Source: Kiritimatiellaeota bacterium B1221 (GTDB taxonomy: Bacteria; Verrucomicrobiota; Kiritimatiellia; SS1-B-03-39; UBA6053). Taken from it: DNA of 64,000 nt. Below, in pieces: positions 43,079 to 51,174 of the stretch; position 1 is the stretch's first letter; each line of letters opens with the position of its first letter. The notes beneath the pieces are model-generated. The model was given only the letters and a program-made list of their open reading frames with translations, had not been told where the DNA came from and did not search any database. The stretch is taken from positions 124,001 through 188,000 of the forward strand of contig JARHXX010000002.1 of assembly GCA_029269125.1 (NCBI GenBank). Reading direction: 5' to 3'. The translations under genes were made by a program, and so were the position numbers.

Positions 43079-44022
43079 AATTGATTCAAAAAAGAGGTCA
43101 TATCATCTGCATACGGAGCTTCAACCCTGAAATGTTCTCCAGTGCGGGGGTGGGGAAGTTCGAGGCATTTTGCATGAAGCATTACACGTCCGGCTTTGGG
43201 CCAGGGACCGGAAAATTGGGCTTTTTTTCCTGCATAAGTATGATCGCCGATCACGGGATGTCCCACATGGGCCAGATGCACCCGGATTTGGTGGGTACGA
43301 CCGGTTTCAATACGGACTTCTGCCAGCCCTCCGGTGCCGGCTGCGACGCCGTGCAGGAGACGCAGGTGGCTGACCGCATTTCGGGGACTGGTGCCGTGAA
43401 TGGCTCTTTTTTGCCGGTGGGTGGGGTGGCGGCCAATCGGCAAGTCGATGGTTTGTTCAAAAGGTTCGGGAATTCCATGGCAGATGGCGTGATAGGTTTT
43501 ATTTACCTTCCGCTGTTTAAACAGTTCCTGAAGTTTTGTTAGGCTTTCTTCATGGCGGGCAAACAGCAAGACGCCACTGGTGCCAGAGTCGAGGCGGTGA
43601 ACCAGACCGGGACGTTGAGGGTCGCCTGCTTCGGAGATCTCAGGGTAACGGAAAAGCATGGCATTTAATACGGTGCCCTGGGGATGACCTGGCGCGGGAT
43701 GCACCACTTGTCCCGGCTGTTTGTTTAATGCAATCAGGTCATCATCTTCATACAGGATCTCAAGTGGAAGGTCTTCCGCAATCGGGCTGCTGAGTGATGT
43801 GGATGCGGGAATATGCACCTCGAGAACCATCCCGGGAGTCACCAAAGTTCCTGACCGAAGGGAAACGCCTGCTGATTGAACCTCACCGGACTTAATCCAG
43901 TTTTGAATTTCCGTGCGGGAATGATCGGGAAATTGCTCTGACAGCCAGCGGTCCAGTCGTATACGGGGGACCGGATGGGGAACCGTTAACGTGGAAATGT
44001 TTAGAGAAGAAGATGGCATCAA
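43075..44022 (-). CDS. RluA-family 23S rRNA pseudouridine synthase (RluD-like)
   Basis: 315 residues. An N-terminal S4 RNA-binding domain (RIRLDRWLSEQFPDHSRTEI and GEVQ) is followed by the catalytic domain. The catalytic Asp sits in LVHRLDSGTSGVLLFA. Other family motifs are LNKQPGQVVHPAPGH, KTYHAICHG and ETGRTHQIRVHLAHVGHPV. It would isomerise uridines in 23S rRNA helix 69 if a true RluD, but RluA-family members overlap in motif. The gene is followed by the UDG-like gene. Confidence 0.92.
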   Translation of the reverse strand: MMPSSSLNISTLTVPHPVPRIRLDRWLSEQFPDHSRTEIQNWIKSGEVQSAGVSLRSGTLVTPGMVLEVHIPASTSLSSPIAEDLPLEILYEDDDLIALNKQPGQVVHPAPGHPQGTVLNAMLFRYPEISEAGDPQRPGLVHRLDSGTSGVLLFARHEESLTKLQELFKQRKVNKTYHAICHGIPEPFEQTIDLPIGRHPTHRQKRAIHGTSPRNAVSHLRLLHGVAAGTGGLAEVRIETGRTHQIRVHLAHVGHPVIGDHTYAGKKAQFSGPWPKAGRVMLHAKCLELPHPRTGEHFRVEAPYADDMTSFLNQL

Positions 44023-44066
44023 AAATTATTTATGGTAGAAGATTGTAACTTTGTTTATTTATAGGC

Positions 44067-44084
44067 AAGAAGTATAGACTTCTT
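44067..44084. promoter_or_regulatory. Short dyad in the rluD/kinase divergent region
   Basis: AAGAAGT and ACTTCTT flank ATAG. The dyad sits in the 94-base region between the divergent rluD-like and first kinase genes, 33 bases before the kinase ATG. It could be a regulator site or a hairpin in the kinase leader. Confidence 0.35.
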
Positions 44085-44116
44085 TTACAAGCCATGGTCT
44101 GCAACCTTATACAGAT

Positions 44117-46573
44117 ATGAATCAAAACGCCAACTCTTTGGGAATTTTTACTGAATCTATTGCCCGAGTGGCATGTCCAAGCTGCAATGCAGAATTGGAT
44201 GTATCAGATTTTCAGGTATTTGAAGAAATTGTTTGTCCCTCCTGTGAAGAAAAGTTTCAGGTGCCGGGGCGTTTGGGTGATTTTATACTTATTGAAGAAT
44301 TGGGTCGGGGCGCGATGGGATGCGTGTATCTGGCCATGGATGAGAGCTTGAAGCGGCTGGTGGCCCTGAAAGTGATTCGGAAGGAATACGGTGCAGACCC
44401 TAAAATGTTAGAAACGGTGCAGCGTGAAGCGCAGGCGATGGCCACGTTGAATCATCGGAATATCGTTCAAGTGTACACCTTTGGCCGGGTGAAAGAGCAA
44501 CCCTATTTTGTTATGGAGTTGCTGGAGGGGGAACGACTGGATGAGATGATGGCCAATGGCAATAAAATCCCCGAAATCCGGGCTCTGGAAATTGCATTGG
44601 ATGTTGCGCAGGGGTTGAATGCTGCGGATCAAGCAGGCCTGACTCACGGGGATATCAAACCTGCGAATATTTTAATGAATGAACACGGGGTCGCCAAGGT
44701 GGTGGATTTTGGTTTGGCGAAATTTATGGAGCCGGGTGCCGAAATTGAAGTTTGGGGTACCCCTTATTATATTGCCCCGGAGAAGGCGCGGAAAAAAGGG
44801 GAAGACAGCCGAAGTGATCAATACAGTCTTGGGGGGACGATCTTCCATTCCCTGGCAGGACAACCGCCTTTTGACGGTCCAAATCCCACCAAAGTCGTGG
44901 TGGCCGCGCTGAAGGAAGACACTCCGGATCTGCGGGACTTTAATGAAGGGGTCACCGAGAAAACCGCAGCCGTGATTCGGCGGATGATGGAGAAAAATCC
45001 TAACCGCCGTTATCCGACGTATGCCTCTTTACTTGCAGATTTAAATTTGGCGTTGAAGGCCGCCAAAGAAGCAGAGGAGGCGCGCATTCAGGAAGAGAAG
45101 CGGCAACTCAGCAAACAAAATAAAAAAATGAATCCGCTGATTCCCATCGCATTGTCAGTCACATTGATTGTTTGTGGAGGAATCGGTTTTGTCGCATGGA
45201 AACAGATGAACGCGAATGTGGCCCCTCCCGTTGCAAAATATGAGGGTCCTCCCCGCGAACTGTTAAAGCCTTTTACCAAGGCGGAAGTCCGAAATCTCAG
45301 AGAAGCCGCTGAATCGGTCAAAGACAAAGACCTTACTACGGCATTGGAAAAACTTGATATTGCAAAATTGCATGTTCCTGAAAACCATGTTGCCATGTCC
45401 TGGCTCAAATTTCTGGAGGCGGGAATCTTTTTCTATGCTCAATATCCGGACCGTGCAAAAGCTTTACTCGAAGAGTCCGCGGATATGGAAGAAGTGATTT
45501 TTGATGCAGACCGGACGCCGGATGAAGATCCCCGGATTTTATCCAGCTATGCGCTGGGCAATTTGGAGTTGAAGGATCTTGAAAAAGCGACCCGTAAATC
45601 CGAACCCTACTACCGCCACCTCGCAGAACTGGCTAAGGGGTATCGCTTCTTACTTGAAGGTGAAGCGAATCAATCTGCCCGGCATTTCAGATTTTATTCG
45701 GAACAGCAGGGCGGGGTGATCCAGTGGCCATATGTATTACAGCCTCTGGCACCTTTATTGCACGTGCCTTTGGAGAAACTGATTTCCGAAGAAGAACAAC
45801 AGGAGGTATTGGAAGCGCAGGCCTCCCAGTTGATGTCAGGTCTGGGTATTCGGACGAATAAAGGATATCCTTTATTTAAAACCGCGCAGGTCCGTTCGGA
45901 TGGTATTGCGAAAATCGAGTCACCATCCAGCCCTTCATGGAAAGAACTGGGTGATTTGGCCTATGCCACTGTCAGCAGTGGTCACGCCTTGGTCAATGCG
46001 GGGGGGCTGCAGGTATTGCCCAACAGATCTTTTACGGTTTCCGCACAAATTTCGACCCCGGCTGTTGCTGAAAGGAAAACCGGAAAGAGCGATGTCCTCT
46101 TTCATTTTGGAGGGTTTCTGGATAAAGATGCTCCTGCGCCGTCCGCGTCCGTACCGGTGAAAGGACTGGTGGTGGAAATACCGCCTGTGGTCACCGAAAC
46201 GGCTTCTGTTCGTATTCGCATGGGAGATGGTGAGAAGGATTTACTGGTGCAGTCTCTTCCTCACAATTCGATAAAATTGGGAAGCCGGCAGGTCTTTTCG
46301 GTAAGTTGGGAGGGGTATCGGGCTGATGGCGCCACACCGTCTTATAAACTCGTGTTGGCGGTGGATGGAAAAACGATTGGCAGTGTGGATTTGGAAGAAG
46401 GTCCCTTTCCTGATCGACCGGATTTTACCATGGTGACGGTTGGAAAAGGGATCGGAAGAGGTGAAAAGGTCGGTTGGGGGGGTGAAAAACTTTCGGTATC
46501 TAAAATAGTGGTGTATAGTGAGTCCTTGACATCTGATACCCTCTACGCGAATATTCAAAAAGTATTTTTCTAA
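44117..46573 (+). CDS. Membrane Ser/Thr kinase: zinc ribbon, non-RD kinase, TM helix, TPR-like and LamG-like domains
   Basis: 818 residues. A zinc ribbon of two CPSC pairs (C20/C23 and C40/C43) comes first. The kinase domain covers residues ~54-320: glycine loop GRGAMGCVYL, VALKVI with the ATP-binding Lys, catalytic loop H177-G-D179 in HGDIKPANIL, DFGLAK, and APEKARKKG. The Arg of the usual HRD is Gly, making it a non-RD kinase. One membrane helix (~340-360, IALSVTLIVCGGIGFVAW) follows. The outer ~450 residues have TPR-like helices (~395-530) and then a concanavalin/LamG-like beta domain to the end. It is presumably a receptor kinase. The second kinase starts 13 bases later. Confidence 0.88.
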   Translation: MNQNANSLGIFTESIARVACPSCNAELDVSDFQVFEEIVCPSCEEKFQVPGRLGDFILIEELGRGAMGCVYLAMDESLKRLVALKVIRKEYGADPKMLETVQREAQAMATLNHRNIVQVYTFGRVKEQPYFVMELLEGERLDEMMANGNKIPEIRALEIALDVAQGLNAADQAGLTHGDIKPANILMNEHGVAKVVDFGLAKFMEPGAEIEVWGTPYYIAPEKARKKGEDSRSDQYSLGGTIFHSLAGQPPFDGPNPTKVVVAALKEDTPDLRDFNEGVTEKTAAVIRRMMEKNPNRRYPTYASLLADLNLALKAAKEAEEARIQEEKRQLSKQNKKMNPLIPIALSVTLIVCGGIGFVAWKQMNANVAPPVAKYEGPPRELLKPFTKAEVRNLREAAESVKDKDLTTALEKLDIAKLHVPENHVAMSWLKFLEAGIFFYAQYPDRAKALLEESADMEEVIFDADRTPDEDPRILSSYALGNLELKDLEKATRKSEPYYRHLAELAKGYRFLLEGEANQSARHFRFYSEQQGGVIQWPYVLQPLAPLLHVPLEKLISEEEQQEVLEAQASQLMSGLGIRTNKGYPLFKTAQVRSDGIAKIESPSSPSWKELGDLAYATVSSGHALVNAGGLQVLPNRSFTVSAQISTPAVAERKTGKSDVLFHFGGFLDKDAPAPSASVPVKGLVVEIPPVVTETASVRIRMGDGEKDLLVQSLPHNSIKLGSRQVFSVSWEGYRADGATPSYKLVLAVDGKTIGSVDLEEGPFPDRPDFTMVTVGKGIGRGEKVGWGGEKLSVSKIVVYSESLTSDTLYANIQKVFF

Positions 46574-46586
46574 ACCCGGATGACAT

Positions 46587-47690
46587 ATGGACATGGCTGA
46601 CGACAGCAATACAATAATTCGAATCGAGAAACTTGGACGCAGCGCATGTGATCATTGTGGTGAAGTGCTTGAAGTTTCTGAATTTCATGTTTTTGAAGAA
46701 ATTGAATGTCCCGTTTGTGGTGGAATTGTCACTGTACCCGGCCGGTTCGGGAATTATTTTCTCCTAACCGAGCTGGGCCGGGGGGGAATGGGAACGGTGT
46801 TTCTTGCCCGTGATGCCCAGCTGAACCGTCTGGTGGCGCTTAAAGTTTTAAACCCCAAATATGGGCGCAACCCTTCTTTTGTCGAAAGTCTGCTGAAGGA
46901 AGCAAAGGCTGCCGCGGCTCTGAATCATAAAAATATTGTTCATATCTACTCCTTTGGACAGGAAAACGATCAGCCTTATATTGTGATGGAACTGGTGGAT
47001 GGTATCCGTCTGGATGATTGCATCGACCCGGATACCCTGCAAAGCGAAATGGGTTGGTTGGATGTGATGTTGCAAATGGCTGAAGGGCTGGCGGATGCGG
47101 AAAGGAAAGGGGTGGTTCATGGAGACATCAAACCGGCAAATATTTTAATGGATGAGGATGGTAACGCCAAGTTATCCGATTTTGGCATTGCCCGGATTGG
47201 GGGGGGCGATGATGACCGCATCCTGGGTACCCCTCTGTATATTGCCCCTGAAAAAACCAGAGGTGTGAAAGTGGATGCCCGTTCCGACCAATTTAGTCTG
47301 GGAGCCACTTTCTGGCATATCCTCTCCGGTTTTCCTCCATTTCCCGGAAAAACGTCTAAAGAGGTGGTGTTGCGGCGCTTTGAAAATCCCTCCCCGGATA
47401 TTCGGGAGTATGCGAGTCACATTTCCGGAAGCACAGCTTTTCTCTTAAAGAAAATGATGGCGACAGATCCGGATGACCGATTCCCGACTTTTGAAGCGGT
47501 GGCCACCGAAATTGAAGAAATCATGGTGGAACTGGAAACCTACGAGATTGAAGAGGAGGAGCGGCGCGAACGCCTTGAGGAAGAGGCGCATGTCCTCCAG
47601 CATGAAGAAATGAAAGGCCGGGTTTTGGTCGTGGGCTGTGTGATTGTCGCGACAATTATCGGATATATTTATCTTACCTGGTATCGTTAA
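46587..47690 (+). CDS. Tail-anchored Ser/Thr kinase with zinc ribbon, paralog of upstream kinase
   Basis: 367 residues. The zinc ribbon uses C21/C24 and C41/C44. The joining segment SEFHVFEEIECPVCGG is nearly the same as in the upstream kinase (SDFQVFEEIVCPSCEE). The kinase has GRGGMGTVFLA, VALKVL, H178-G-D180 in HGDIKPANILMD, DFGIAR and APEKTRG. The C-terminus has a charged coiled-coil region (ETYEIEEEERRERLEEEA) and ends with a single membrane helix (VGCVIVATIIGYIYLTW) and a two- to three-residue tail, so there is no outer sensor domain. It lies 13 bases after the first kinase and is probably cotranscribed. Confidence 0.88.
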   Translation: MDMADDSNTIIRIEKLGRSACDHCGEVLEVSEFHVFEEIECPVCGGIVTVPGRFGNYFLLTELGRGGMGTVFLARDAQLNRLVALKVLNPKYGRNPSFVESLLKEAKAAAALNHKNIVHIYSFGQENDQPYIVMELVDGIRLDDCIDPDTLQSEMGWLDVMLQMAEGLADAERKGVVHGDIKPANILMDEDGNAKLSDFGIARIGGGDDDRILGTPLYIAPEKTRGVKVDARSDQFSLGATFWHILSGFPPFPGKTSKEVVLRRFENPSPDIREYASHISGSTAFLLKKMMATDPDDRFPTFEAVATEIEEIMVELETYEIEEEERRERLEEEAHVLQHEEMKGRVLVVGCVIVATIIGYIYLTWYR

Positions 47691-48379
47691 CGCTGAAACC
47701 CGTAAAGGGTTAGACCGTCCCGGTGATTTAAGACCCGTTTTTTCCAACCCTGTTGTTTCATGCCTTCAAAAAAGGGTTTCGCAACCGTGCGTCCGGGTTC
47801 GCTTAACCAAATTACCCCGTTGGGTTTCAGTAATTGTTCAAAAGTACGGTAAAGCGGTTCAAAATTCCTTGTTTCATAGGCCACATCTCCTGCCATAATC
47901 CAGGAGACTTGCAGATCATCGGGCGGCGTGCGCCAATCAATTTGTTGGTAGGAAATATTTTCCTCGCAGTGATTCTGGTGTGCATTCAGACAGGCCAACC
48001 ACAATGCTTCTTCCATGTAATCACTACAAATGCCTTTACGTCCCATTTTGGCGGCCAGAGTTCCGGGTAAGGCGGGTCCGCATCCCAGCTCCAGCCAGGT
48101 GCCTTCCTGAAGCGTGTTTTTGTTTTCCAGAATTGTTTCCGCGAGCAGAAAGGATGAGGGCCAGAGTTCTGCCCAGTAGGGCATGCGTTCGTCGATTACA
48201 TCCGGATGGGAATTGTCTTTTTCTACGAGGGAATTGAGAAGCGGGTCAATGTCACAGGCTGTCCAAAGTTGCAGGGATTCCTCTCCTAAAACATATTGTT
48301 CAAAGCGCATGGGACAGAGCGCCTGTAGCTTGTTGAGTGCTTCCTGTGCGGGTGCCGCTAGTGGGGATGGGGCTTGCAT
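47687..48379 (-). CDS. Class I SAM methyltransferase, Methyltransf_16 (lysine methyltransferase-like)
   Basis: 230 residues. The SAM loop is WLELGCGPALPGTLAAKMG, preceded by MPYWAELWPSSFLLAETIL, a family hallmark. A GDVAYETRNFEPLYRTF segment stands at motif IV. Relatives methylate lysines of translation factors or small molecules (for example the ETFB and METTL21 groups). The substrate here is unknown. It is convergent with the second kinase with a 4-base overlap and followed on the other side by the PrsW-like gene. Confidence 0.8.
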   Translation of the reverse strand: MQAPSPLAAPAQEALNKLQALCPMRFEQYVLGEESLQLWTACDIDPLLNSLVEKDNSHPDVIDERMPYWAELWPSSFLLAETILENKNTLQEGTWLELGCGPALPGTLAAKMGRKGICSDYMEEALWLACLNAHQNHCEENISYQQIDWRTPPDDLQVSWIMAGDVAYETRNFEPLYRTFEQLLKPNGVIWLSEPGRTVAKPFFEGMKQQGWKKRVLNHRDGLTLYGFQR

Positions 48380-48382
48380 CGG

Positions 48383-49075
48383 TTATTCAAAGGTTGCGTT
48401 GAGAAACAGGGCAATGAAATTGTAACTGCCATGTATGATCACTGCGGTAAGCAGCAAAGGCATAGCGCTTTCAAATTTGGGAGGCTGCATTTCACTAACC
48501 GATTCCCTCCAGCTTTTCGCCAAGCCGCATCCGGCAATAAAACTACACCCGGTATGTAAGAACAGGCAGACGGTCCATCGCCAGCGAATTAGTGCTGGCG
48601 ACGCATCCTGGATATACACATGGAGATAGAGCAGATTTTCTATACATCCAAAGGCGAGTCCTCCGGCAACCGCACAAGCCAGTAATTGCATCCGGGAGCT
48701 GAATTTGGCCGGATTTTTTTCCATTACCATGAGGGGGAGCAGTACTTTTCCCATTTCTTCAATTACAGGTCCCGCAACCACCAACAACAGAATTCCGGCA
48801 CCGGGGTGTTGGGTGAAAAAAGTCGTAAGAATGGCCAAAGGTCCCGCGAGTAAAGAAAGGAGCAGTGTGCGAACCCAGATTCTGGTCGGGTTTTGTTTTG
48901 CCTGCTCCAGGGCAAACCACTTTTGGTAAAGTTGTTTACCCTTTGCGCTGCCGTCTGGATTTTGCAAGGGCTCCATCCAAACCGAATCGATAGGTGCAGA
49001 TGAAGATGATTTGACGGGAGCCTGTAGATGAGGTTCCGAAAACACTGAGTCCGGAGAGGCTTTGGGATCTCTCAT
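48383..49075 (-). CDS. PrsW-family intramembrane metalloprotease
   Basis: 230 residues. A soluble N-terminal ~65 residues is followed by six or so hydrophobic helices. The family motifs are in order: GPVIEEMGKVLLPL (EExxK), FGCIENLLYL (FxxxEN), FLHTGCSFIAGCGL (H with small residues), and IIHGSYNFIALF (last His). PrsW cleaves anti-sigma factors in Gram-positives, and other family members have different substrates. It overlaps the YbjQ-like gene by 4 bases. Confidence 0.83.
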   Translation of the reverse strand: MRDPKASPDSVFSEPHLQAPVKSSSSAPIDSVWMEPLQNPDGSAKGKQLYQKWFALEQAKQNPTRIWVRTLLLSLLAGPLAILTTFFTQHPGAGILLLVVAGPVIEEMGKVLLPLMVMEKNPAKFSSRMQLLACAVAGGLAFGCIENLLYLHVYIQDASPALIRWRWTVCLFLHTGCSFIAGCGLAKSWRESVSEMQPPKFESAMPLLLTAVIIHGSYNFIALFLNATFE

Positions 49076-49593
49076 CTGATGGCTGCGGGCAGGGGGCTTA
49101 TGGCCGTTTGCGTTTCTTTGTTTAATGGCGCATGGGTGGTGTATGCGGTGCCATAGGCAATAATGGTAACCATATTTGCGCGTTTCGCCATATTGGCTTT
49201 TCCGGAGATATCTACAAATTCCAAACGTAGATTCGCTACTGCATTATACCCTGCGCTGTGAGACTGTTCGATCACCTGCATCAGTGCTTCACGACGGGCA
49301 CGATCCAGGGTTTTTTGATAACTGCGGATTTGCCCTCCGAAGATATTTTTGAGGCTTCCGAGAAATCCCCGGAAATGATCGATGCCCAGGGTGATTTCAG
49401 CCGTAAACAATTGGGCTTGAATGCGGTGATCGGGTTCAAAAAAACGATTCAGGTCCGTGGTGCGAATATGGGCCAGAATTAGTTGTCTTGCAGACAGACT
49501 CTTTTCATGACGGGAAGCGATCATATTCCCGGAAAAGAATGCCACTGCCAGAATGAGCAGAGGAAAAATATAGGCGGCCCAAATCTCCAACAT
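49072..49593 (-). CDS. YbjQ/UPF0145-type protein with N-terminal membrane helix
   Basis: 173 residues. An N-terminal hydrophobic stretch (YIFPLLILAVAFFSGNM) precedes a YbjQ domain seen in DHFRGFLGSLKNIFGGQIRS, ARREALMQVIEQSHSAGYNAV and a final YGTAY strand. It corresponds to the gene downstream, with a membrane anchor added. The YbjQ fold forms pentamers of unknown function and was named after heavy-metal binding. It overlaps the PrsW-like gene by 4 bases and is separated from the second YbjQ gene by 6 bases. Confidence 0.78.
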   Translation of the reverse strand: MLEIWAAYIFPLLILAVAFFSGNMIASRHEKSLSARQLILAHIRTTDLNRFFEPDHRIQAQLFTAEITLGIDHFRGFLGSLKNIFGGQIRSYQKTLDRARREALMQVIEQSHSAGYNAVANLRLEFVDISGKANMAKRANMVTIIAYGTAYTTHAPLNKETQTAISPLPAAIR

Positions 49594-49599
49594 GATGAT

Positions 49600-49968
49600 T
49601 TAGCTTATAGAAATGGGAGGTGGGGTGCCTTCCACTGCGGCACGGGTGGTTGAAGTGGAGAGTTTGACCGCGGTGCCGTACACGTAAAGTTCCGCGGCCC
49701 CCTGGGTTATCGCACTGGTGCTGAAACGAACGTTTATTACCGCATCCGCTCCTAATTCGGTGGCCTGTGCGAGCATGCGGGCCATGGCATCCCGACGGGC
49801 ATCCGTGAGCAGTTCCGTGTAGCCTTTAAGCTCTCCACCCACAATGTTTTTAAAGCTGGCCGCAATATCGCGTCCTACATGTTTGGCGCGGACGACGTTG
49901 CCCTGCACGATGCCCAGGGAGTGGGAAATTTCGTAACCGGGAAGCGTGTCAGTATTTACAACTATCAT
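49600..49968 (-). CDS. YbjQ/UPF0145 family protein
   Basis: 122 residues with the full soluble YbjQ pattern: NTDTLPGYEISHSLGIVQGN, KHVGRDIAASFKNIVGGEL, ARRDAMARMLAQATELGADAV, and YVYGTAVKL. It is ~15 residues longer than the E. coli protein, with a Pro/Ser tail. The first gene of a three- or four-gene unit with its membrane-anchored paralog, the PrsW-like protease and perhaps the methyltransferase. Confidence 0.9.
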   Translation of the reverse strand: MIVVNTDTLPGYEISHSLGIVQGNVVRAKHVGRDIAASFKNIVGGELKGYTELLTDARRDAMARMLAQATELGADAVINVRFSTSAITQGAAELYVYGTAVKLSTSTTRAAVEGTPPPISIS

Positions 49969-50102
49969 AGGGGATCCTTGGCGTGGAGGCTATGGGGAAT
50001 TTACGAAGCAAAGACAGGATGACAAGATTAATCATTTGCCATTCCTTGCATGCCGATAACAATGCGGATTCTTTTATCCGCGTTGAGCTTTTCGGGATCC
50101 CG

Positions 50103-50913
50103 TTAGCTGTTATGGAAAAACCGTGCTCTTATCATCGGTATTCCGAGAAAGCCGACCAAGGCGAGGGTAGTAAGTGCAAGGCTGGAAGGCTCCGGAATCA
50201 TATGCACATTGTCAAAGCGGACCGTATCATTTACCGATCCCAATCCCAATTGGGCGGAACCTGAGTTAAAAGTATAGCCGTTTCTATTCAGGGTTGAAAC
50301 TTCGGTACCTGCAAATGTCTTTAGTGTGATAGAGAAATGACCTGTGCTTCCGCCGGTCGGTGTCCAGCTGAATGTGCCATGATACCAGGTTTCATCTTCG
50401 AATCCGGTAGTTGTATAAGAATCTAGGGAAGAGTTATCACTATCTGCCAGGGCATCATCTCCGGTACCTACCAGGAACTTCGCCGAAAGGAAATCGTTGG
50501 AAGTGTCACCCGAAAATCCACTGCTGATATCGCCAAAGATAACGACTGCATCATCACTGGTACCTCGCATAAATCTCAAAGTTTCCGGTACTATTTTGGC
50601 TGAGGTCAAACACCTGGTTATTTACCAAATATCCACCCGGTAAGTTGGCCGCTAAGAAATCATCGGATGAAACTTGTGCTGCCAGTCCACTTGAGCCTCC
50701 CGTTCCATCACTGCCTTGACCGGTTGCGGTCACTTTATATTCTGGAGATCCATCAGTGGTGACCAAAGTCCAGCCATTGGGTGGAGTGCCGCTATCTGCA
50801 GTTTCACTTTCAAAATCAAACTGGATTTCCGCAGCAAACAGAGACGGCAGAAATGCGAGAGCCGCAAGCACGGTATAAAAAGAGGGGTGAGGGAATACCA
50901 TGGGAATTTTCAA
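50103..50913 (-). pseudogene. PEP-CTERM surface protein gene interrupted by a single-base frameshift
   Basis: The first frame (50913 to 50554) encodes a signal peptide and a domain starting EIQFDFESETADSGTPPNGW. The second (from 50609 to 50103) continues the same protein and ends in the sorting signal IPEPSSLALTTLALVGFLG plus a basic tail RAR. The frame has to step +1 near base 50560-50580 (after NFEI, before RGTSDD) to join them, and the product would be 269 residues. The joined sequence looks like a LamG-type beta sandwich. Either an extra base was gained or there is a sequence error. PEP-CTERM proteins are processed by exosortase, usually with exopolysaccharide. Confidence 0.75.
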
Positions 50914-51116
50914 TATGGGGGCCGGTTGGGTTTCGACGGTTTGTTATTGTGGAAGGGTGATAGGGGTTATCTTTATATTTATCACTGTACGGTTAGATGA
51001 CGGGGAACCATATTGTAAATATGTAAAGTCCAGCCTTTACGGGTTAATTCACGGTTTAAAGCGTCTTTTGTGCTCCCCATACTTGAATCGGTAAAAAGCA
51101 CCTGGGTAAAAAAAAA

Positions 51117-51150
51117 CAATAAAAAAACCTCCGCCGGTAAAGGCGGAGGT
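51117..51150 (-). terminator. Rho-independent terminator of ppdK
   Basis: On the minus strand ACCTCCGCC and GGCGGAGGT pair around TTTACC and are followed by TTTTTTT. It lies 24 bases after the ppdK stop. Confidence 0.9.
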
Positions 51151-51174
51151 TCGGGGGTTTGATTTAACTCAAAC

